This document shows, piece after piece, positions 59,635 through 64,000 of a DNA stretch of 64,000 nucleotides. Every line of letters begins with the position of its first letter. Position 1 is the first letter of the stretch. Made by a program: the position numbers and the translations under genes. The notes below the pieces were generated by a model. That model searched no databases. It was not told the origin of the DNA and worked only from the letters and a program-made list of their open reading frames with translations. Source of the stretch: CAYNFS01 sp964396685 (GTDB lineage: Bacteria; Patescibacteriota; Doudnabacteria; UBA920; 2-01-FULL-46-14); contig CAYNFS010000002.1 in assembly GCA_964396685.1 (NCBI GenBank), forward strand, positions 26,352 through 90,351, given 5' to 3'.

Positions 59635-59640
59635 TATAAT
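59635..59640 (+). promoter_or_regulatory. -10 box of dnaX, leaderless start
   Basis: Perfect TATAAT, 6 nt before ATG 59647. The -35 is unclear because a family B repeat occupies that region. Confidence 0.6.
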
Positions 59641-59646
59641 ACAAAC

Positions 59647-61095
59647 ATGTCCGAAGTTCTTTATCGCAAATACCGCCCTCGTATTTTTGCCGAAGTTCTG
59701 GGGCAGGATGTCATCAAAACCATCATTCAAAACGCCCTCAAACTCGGGCGTGTCTCACATGCTTATCTTTTCGCGGGTCCGCGCGGAGTAGGCAAGACTA
59801 CGGTCGCAAGACTGCTGGCAAAGGCGGTTAATTGCCTCAAACCCAAAGATGGCGAACCCGACACGGTTTGCGCTAACTGCAAGCTCGTCCAGGAAGGCCG
59901 CTTTTTGGATTTAATCGAAATAGACGCCGCAAGCTACACCGGCGTTGACAATATCCGCGAGATTATTGAGCACGTGAAATTCACGCCGAGTGCGGGCAAA
60001 TACAAAGTCTTCATCATAGACGAAGTCCACATGCTCTCAAAGGCCGCTTTTAACGCGCTTCTTAAAACTCTTGAAGAACCGCCCGCCCATGCTATTTTTA
60101 TTTTGGCCACAACCGAGATACACAAAGTTCCGGCCACCATCATTTCCCGTTCCCAGCGCTTTGATTTCAAAAGAGTCTCGCAAGCCGACATTCTGCAACT
60201 CTTCAAGTCAGTGCTTGCCGACCAAAAGGCCGATATCCCGCTTGAAGCCCAAAAACTTATCGCCCAGGCAGCCGAGGGAAGCTTCCGCGATGCTCTCTCC
60301 ATTCTCGATCAGGTTCTCGCTTTGGGCGGCGAAAAGCTTACGGTTGACGACATAGAGGATATTCTTGGCATTGCCAGAATTTCTACACAGCAGAAGTTTT
60401 TGGACCTGATGCTGGCCAATGATGCAAAAAGTGCGACGCAATTTGTCAAAGATCTGGCCTTTGCAGGAAAGGATTTGACCCAATTTACCAGAAACTTTTT
60501 GGAATATCTGCGGCAAGTGCTGTTTGTCAAAATGAACGTTGAATCGGTTTCTGATATCGGGCTCGTCAAAGAAGAGGAAGAAACGTTGATAAGGCACGCG
60601 CAAGAATTCACCGGCTCAAGGCTTCTGGAATTTATCAAAGGCATGCTTGAAGCATACCGCGAGAGCAAAAATTCGCCCGTCGCGGAGCTTCCGCTTCTCT
60701 CACAAGTTTTAAGCCTTGCTTCAAATCCCGCCCAAGATTTCCCAAAAAAGATTCAGCAGGGAAAACCCGCAGCCCCAGCCCCGGACCTTGATTTGGGAAT
60801 CATTGTTGATCGCTGGGCGGAGGTTTTGGCCCGAGTTAAAGATTACAATCATTCACTGCTTAGCAGTTTGCGTCTTGGCCGCCTGGTAAAACTTGAAGGG
60901 GTTGAACTAACTCTGGCTTTTCCCTATAATTTTCATAAGGAGACCATAGAGGCGCGCAAAAACCGCATTGTAGTGGAACAGGTTTTGGAAGACATCTTCC
61001 AAAAACCCCTGAAGATAAAAGTCCAGTTGGAAAGAGAGCTTGAAAAAGAAGGGGAGGATCTTTTAAGCGAGGCGGTGAAAGTCTTAGGGCAATGA
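59647..61095 (+). CDS. dnaX: DNA polymerase III subunits gamma/tau
   Basis: Clamp loader ATPase: YRKYRPRIFAEVLGQD, HAYLFAGPRGVGKTTVARLLAK (Walker A), CANC zinc module, VFIIDEVHMLSKAAFNALLKTLEEPP (Walker B), ATTEIHKVPATIISRSQRF (sensor 1). 482 aa. ATG 59647 is chosen for the promoter; the frame is open upstream through the repeat. Stop overlaps the next ATG (ATGA). Confidence 0.96.
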   Translation: MSEVLYRKYRPRIFAEVLGQDVIKTIIQNALKLGRVSHAYLFAGPRGVGKTTVARLLAKAVNCLKPKDGEPDTVCANCKLVQEGRFLDLIEIDAASYTGVDNIREIIEHVKFTPSAGKYKVFIIDEVHMLSKAAFNALLKTLEEPPAHAIFILATTEIHKVPATIISRSQRFDFKRVSQADILQLFKSVLADQKADIPLEAQKLIAQAAEGSFRDALSILDQVLALGGEKLTVDDIEDILGIARISTQQKFLDLMLANDAKSATQFVKDLAFAGKDLTQFTRNFLEYLRQVLFVKMNVESVSDIGLVKEEEETLIRHAQEFTGSRLLEFIKGMLEAYRESKNSPVAELPLLSQVLSLASNPAQDFPKKIQQGKPAAPAPDLDLGIIVDRWAEVLARVKDYNHSLLSSLRLGRLVKLEGVELTLAFPYNFHKETIEARKNRIVVEQVLEDIFQKPLKIKVQLERELEKEGEDLLSEAVKVLGQ

Positions 61096-61604
61096 GTTCA
61101 TCCATAAATTTTCTAAAATTCAATAACCCGACACTCGGAGAGATGGTTTTCGCGCAGGTCGTAAAAGAAGTTTTGAATTTTATGAAAGCGGATATGGCGT
61201 CCCGCTACAAAGTCATGATTGGGTCCGATTCAAACGGCAATGGCATTTTGGACATAGTATCCGTCGTGGCCATACACCGTATTGGCAACGGCGGCCGTTA
61301 TTTCTGGTGCCGATCGGCGCAAAAGAACATTCATAACCTTCGACAGAAAATTTACGCCGAAGTGCAAGCCTCACTTGATCTGACCGTGCTCTTCCTGCCC
61401 GCCTTCCGCGACGCTTTGAGAAAACAAGAATCTATCACAGAGATACCGTTTGATTTTCAAATCCACGTGGACGTTGGAATGCAAGGCGAAACGAAAGATT
61501 TGGTTCGGGAAATTACCGGCATGGTGAGAGGCTACGGCTACGAAGTTTTCATCAAACCGCAGGCTGCCGCCGCAACTACGGTTGCCGACCGCCACGTGAA
61601 ATAG
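61092..61604 (+). CDS. YkuK-family protein, RNase H-like fold (DUF458)
   Basis: 170 aa. VMIGSDSNGNGILDIVSVVAIHRIGNGGRYFW and FDFQIHVDVGMQGETKDLVREITGMVRGYGYEVFIKP resemble the YkuK/DUF458 family, thought to have an RNase H-like fold with Asp residues (GSDS, HVDVG). Function unknown. Overlaps dnaX by 4 bp and converges with the next gene. Confidence 0.8.
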   Translation: MSSSINFLKFNNPTLGEMVFAQVVKEVLNFMKADMASRYKVMIGSDSNGNGILDIVSVVAIHRIGNGGRYFWCRSAQKNIHNLRQKIYAEVQASLDLTVLFLPAFRDALRKQESITEIPFDFQIHVDVGMQGETKDLVREITGMVRGYGYEVFIKPQAAAATTVADRHVK

Positions 61605-62121
61605 CTCGCAGAAACAAAAACACAATCAAAATCGCGGCATAATTGATCAGCAAAAACCAGGGGTTTGCCCAGGAAAACCCGTCAAATTTCCACGAAGAGA
61701 TAGGCCAGAAGAGGGGAGTGGGATAAAATTCGTAAGAATGAGTCGGGACGTCTATTATGATGTGCAAAACCCAGGCGCCAAGCTCCCAGATAGGCCGGCG
61801 AAAAATCAGATAGACAATGGCGAAAAGTACAGTAAAGATTATTAAGCTGTGGCTTAAGTTATAGAGCGCCGTAGCGAGGGTGAACATCCAGAGCGAATCT
61901 TGCGGCGGCGGTTCAGTTGTTGAAGGGCCGGGGATATCAGCCAGACTTATACCTTTGAAACTCAAATTCCACAAAAGCCCCAGAAGTGGTACAGCAAAAG
62001 CGAATAAATCTGGAAACACCCCCCAAAACACTGCCCATTTCACGCTAAACGTTTTTCTCGTCTTGAGTTTCAGAGCCTTGTAGACAGCGCCTGCCCAAAG
62101 CCCATGAGAAAACACATCCAT
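61576..62121 (-). CDS. Polytopic membrane protein, YdjM-like (predicted metal-dependent)
   Basis: MDVFSHGLWAGAVYK, WGVFPDLFAFAV and HIIIDVPTHSYEFYPTPLFWPIS place His and Asp residues as in the membrane-bound YdjM/DUF457-type predicted hydrolases. About four membrane helices, 181 aa. Start 62121 (MDVFSHG) is preferred over 62148. The tail overlaps the YkuK gene by 29 bp. Confidence 0.75.
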   Translation of the reverse strand: MDVFSHGLWAGAVYKALKLKTRKTFSVKWAVFWGVFPDLFAFAVPLLGLLWNLSFKGISLADIPGPSTTEPPPQDSLWMFTLATALYNLSHSLIIFTVLFAIVYLIFRRPIWELGAWVLHIIIDVPTHSYEFYPTPLFWPISSWKFDGFSWANPWFLLINYAAILIVFLFLRAISRGGRQP

Positions 62122-62149
62122 GCTAATAAGTTCGTCATCGCGAGTCACG

Positions 62150-62233
62150 CGAAGCGGGACGTGGCGATCTCTTAGCCGCCGTTTGGGATTGCTTCGTCGT
62201 CCCGACTTTCGTCGGGACTCCTCGCAATGACGG
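62150..62233. repeat. Family B dispersed repeats
   Basis: GTCATCGCGAGTCACG ... GTGGCGATCTC, then GGGATTGCTTCGTCG ... CTCCTCGCAATGACGG. Confidence 0.75.
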
Positions 62234-62249
62234 AAGAATAAAATTAATC

Positions 62250-62897
62250 TTACTTTAGCCTTTTACGAAATAGATAAAATGCGGAGCCTATAATAAATGT
62301 TAAAAGAGCTAAAAGGCCAATAAAAATAATTGCATTTTGTTCCACAAAGGCTTCGCTCGCGTAAACCGTAATAACGGCAAATGGCAATTCGGCAAAAAAA
62401 GTCGCAAGCAGATATTTGATAAAATCATACCGGATCAGCCCCAAAAGATAGCCTGGAATCTCTGCCGGGCTCATGAGCCGAAACAGAAAAACCAAGAGAA
62501 ACTCGGATTCGGCGGAAATTTTTTTTCGGTAATCATCAATCTTGTGAAAAGGAACAATGCCTTTGAAAATCGGATAAGCCGCATATTTGCCTATCGCATA
62601 GGTTGCCATACCGCCCAAAACCCAGCCTGAAAGCAACAAAAAAAAAGTTCCCAGCTTGCCCCAAATGACAACTGCCGCGGGTACCAGCGGTATACTGCTG
62701 AAAGGGGAGAGCATCGCGGAAAGTCCTGCCAAACCAACAAAGACGCTTACTCCCAGAAGCTGGTGACTGCCAATATATCTACCTAAAACATTCACTGCCC
62801 GGTCAAATTCTTCTTGCAGACTCAAAGACGACCAAAACAAAAAAGCGATAACAACAAGTGCAACAAATATCCAGACTCGCTTTTTGAGATATGACAT
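62250..62897 (-). CDS. VTT/DedA-like (SNARE-associated) membrane protein
   Basis: A 215-aa protein with about six membrane helices. The VTT domain is visible as LSPFSSIPLVPAAVVIWGKLGTFFLLLSGWVLGGMATYAIGKY, then FLLVFLFRLMSPAEIPGYLLGLIRYDFIKYLLATFFAELPFA. Relatives scramble lipids. Start 62897 (MSYLKKR) lies 7 nt after a TATAAT (62910-62905 minus), so the longer forms starting at 62915 and 62906 are unlikely. Confidence 0.86.
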   Translation of the reverse strand: MSYLKKRVWIFVALVVIAFLFWSSLSLQEEFDRAVNVLGRYIGSHQLLGVSVFVGLAGLSAMLSPFSSIPLVPAAVVIWGKLGTFFLLLSGWVLGGMATYAIGKYAAYPIFKGIVPFHKIDDYRKKISAESEFLLVFLFRLMSPAEIPGYLLGLIRYDFIKYLLATFFAELPFAVITVYASEAFVEQNAIIFIGLLALLTFIIGSAFYLFRKRLK

Positions 62898-62927
62898 CAA
62901 AAGCATTATAGCCAATTTGCCCAGAAT

Positions 62928-62965
62928 AAAAAAGCGGCCTGGAACTCCGCTAAAAATTTCCAGGC
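62928..62965 (-). terminator. Terminator of the 152-aa gene
   Basis: On the minus strand GCCTGGAA (62965-62958) pairs with TTCCAGGC (62944-62937), followed by a T-run (A-run 62928-62933 on plus). Confidence 0.85.
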
Positions 62966-62966
62966 A

Positions 62967-63425
62967 CTATTGGACGGAACGATCAAGTACGGCACTCTGC
63001 ACTCGTCCTACGGCTAAACTGACTAGCCGCTGCTCCTCCAGGGACAAAACGGGATGTGAACGCACACTGTAACCATCCACGAAAGATGTCACTTGCCCGT
63101 TTTCCAGCCTTATGATCACGCGGCGCGAGCGATCAGGCATTGAAAAGGTAAAATTTTCCGCGTCCTTATCCCTAAAAAAAGTGCTAGTGTAAGAGACTTG
63201 AACCTTGCCATTACTAAGGTACCTTAAAAATCCTCGGTCCGAAGGATAATGGCTGATTTTTGATTCGTCAGGCCGCAGGTCTTGTTTTAACGCCTCAACA
63301 ACTGCCTCCAAAGTAATGGGCTCAAGCCTCGGCTGGCTTTCCCATTCGGAGCGTCGCTTCCGCAACAGCTTAATCGTCGCGCAAACCGAAAGAAAAATGA
63401 TTGCAAGCTGCAACGCCGTTTCCAT
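62967..63425 (-). CDS. Membrane-anchored protein, unknown (152 aa)
   Basis: An N-terminal helix (residues 4-20) then a soluble domain with LEPITLEAVVEALKQDL and a beta-rich part (KVQVSYTSTFFRDKDAENFTF, RRVIIRLENGQVTSFVDGYSV). No family recognised. Strong Shine-Dalgarno (AGGAGGAAAG) 2-3 nt before ATG and a terminator right after the stop mark it as a real single gene. Confidence 0.75.
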   Translation of the reverse strand: METALQLAIIFLSVCATIKLLRKRRSEWESQPRLEPITLEAVVEALKQDLRPDESKISHYPSDRGFLRYLSNGKVQVSYTSTFFRDKDAENFTFSMPDRSRRVIIRLENGQVTSFVDGYSVRSHPVLSLEEQRLVSLAVGRVQSAVLDRSVQ

Positions 63426-63497
63426 TCTTTCCTCCTCGAACTATCCTTACATTACTCTAGCATGTTTAACCCGTCTTTGCTAAAATTGAAAAGTCTT

Positions 63498-63571
63498 TCC
63501 GGGGTCGTCTAACGGTAGGACACCACCCTTTGGAGGTGGTTATCTTGGTTCGAATCCAAGTCCCGGAGCCA
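63498..63571 (+). tRNA. tRNA-Gln (anticodon TTG), CCA encoded
   Basis: Acceptor TCCGGGG (63498-63504)/TCCCGGA, D-arm around AACGGTAGGA, anticodon stem CCACC/GGTGG with loop CTTTGGA (anticodon TTG), T-arm CTTGG-TTCGAAT-CCAAG, discriminator G, CCA at 63569-63571. Its 3' half overlaps the end of a serine recombinase gene on the other strand. Confidence 0.95.
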
Positions 63572-64000
63572 GTATAAAACTTCTCTCATTTTCAGAAAAA
63601 TTTTTGCGTGCGACGCAGAGCGTCGCCCATTGTTTTGCGGGGATTTCTTCAACTTTTTTATTTCGCAAAGTCAGGTTCGAGCCGAATATTTTTTGGAGGA
63701 ACGATTTTTTGGAGGGGAGGTCGTCGTTTTTTGCTATTTCGTCCAGTAATAAAGCGTCTTTTATCCACTCCCGCATAGGTTCGAGCCACGGCGTTCCCCC
63801 TCTTTGCGACTTGGCTAGAATCTCCTCGACCGACTTCTTCTCGGACATAAACCCTCGCTTCCTTGCGAGGTAGGTTTCCCTGTCTATGTCCTGCTCGACA
63901 TAAAGGTCGGTCAGGCGGTCGAGTTTGCGGGTGAAGTCGCTCAACTGCTCCCGCAAGCCGTGGATAAAGGTAGCCGTCGTGCGGGACGCCTCTTTTTCGT
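63540..64000 (-). CDS. C-terminal part of a large serine recombinase, cut by the window edge
   Basis: The frame is open to the window end, so the N-terminal catalytic domain lies outside. What is seen is the C-terminal helical region: LREQLSDFTRKLDRLTDLYVEQDIDRETYLARKRGFMSEKKSVEEIL, typical of the coiled-coil end of large serine recombinases. The last residues (LAPGLGFEPR) and the stop are encoded by the antisense strand of tRNA-Gln, so the gene ends inside the tRNA. This is what is expected for an integrase whose attachment site is the tRNA 3' half. Confidence 0.82.
   Translation of the reverse strand, partial: EKEASRTTATFIHGLREQLSDFTRKLDRLTDLYVEQDIDRETYLARKRGFMSEKKSVEEILAKSQRGGTPWLEPMREWIKDALLLDEIAKNDDLPSKKSFLQKIFGSNLTLRNKKVEEIPAKQWATLCVARKNFSENERSFILAPGLGFEPR

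Noticed and set aside
63540..63571. LAPGLGFEPR as a real protein motif
   Set aside because: These residues are only the antisense translation of tRNA-Gln and should not be used as a domain signature.
1..64000. Alternative genetic code with UGA as Gly (Gracilibacteria/SR1)
   Set aside because: Many genes end in TGA, conserved genes have no in-frame TGA except the prfB frameshift site, and RF2 is present.
1..64000. CRISPR array
   Set aside because: Repeats are palindromic and scattered singly; there is no regular repeat-spacer array or cas gene.

Overview
The window looks like a chromosomal segment of a Candidate Phyla Radiation (Patescibacteria) bacterium, most likely of the Parcubacteria type. 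This is inferred from gene content and style. Core genes are small and tightly packed. A VirD4-like ATPase sits behind its 436-aa membrane partner. Type IV pilus genes are present, there is a sigma-region-4/HARE-HTH fusion, and many start codons lie only 6-9 nt after a TATAAT-like box. Ribosomal proteins L1, L9, L11 and L27 are present. TGA is a normal stop and RF2 is encoded, so the code is the standard bacterial one, not the Gracilibacteria/SR1 variant.

Layout. 1-2670: partial initiator tRNA, a small membrane protein and a GC-rich pyrF-pyrE pair. 2883-5309: rmuC, a NYN nuclease-like gene, a HAD phosphatase and tRNA-Arg. 5318-8576: a flavin locus with a stand-alone FAD-synthetase-like nucleotidyltransferase, a stand-alone riboflavin kinase and two EamA transporters, the second behind an FMN riboswitch. 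8739-17281: nnrD, a PIN protein, a UvrD-type helicase fused to a RecB-like nuclease, envelope proteins and two short minus-strand genes with their own terminators. 17278-22463: a single-chain-like PheRS, gyrB and secE-nusG-rplK-rplA. 22473-26475: a dTMP/dNTP cassette (dCMP deaminase, NMP kinase, dUTPase, dTMP kinase, ThyA, and a DHFR-Nudix fusion). 26531-31703: an unassigned ncRNA with its own promoter and terminator, prfB with a programmed +1 frameshift, ftsEX, rplI and pyrG. 31726-32434: a HigBA-like toxin-antitoxin pair between intact pyrG and a decayed second pyrG 3' end.

32487-46472: rpmA and an RNA methylase, secA, secDF, the sigma4/HARE protein, the VirD4-like pair and mnmA. 46637-47980: a two-gene accessory operon with a consensus promoter and a HEPN-like motif. 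47997-53797: an H+-pyrophosphatase, an RRM protein with a structured leader, a DUF5671 gene split by an artificial gap, and an NqrB/RnfD-FNR fusion with a cupredoxin. 53993-59495: a type IV pilus cluster (pilB, pilC, four pilin-like genes). 59647-64000: dnaX, a YkuK family protein, membrane proteins, tRNA-Gln and the 3' end of a serine recombinase that runs into that tRNA.

Two themes cross the window. Palindromic dispersed repeats of at least five families fill intergenic gaps and are also inserted in frame inside housekeeping proteins (NnrD, PIN, helicase, RF2, SecA, MnmA, a prepilin leader). In addition, a roughly 100-nt structured element occurs twice (8578-8694 and 53854-53955) with shared internal blocks and the same closing stem; I do not recognise it.
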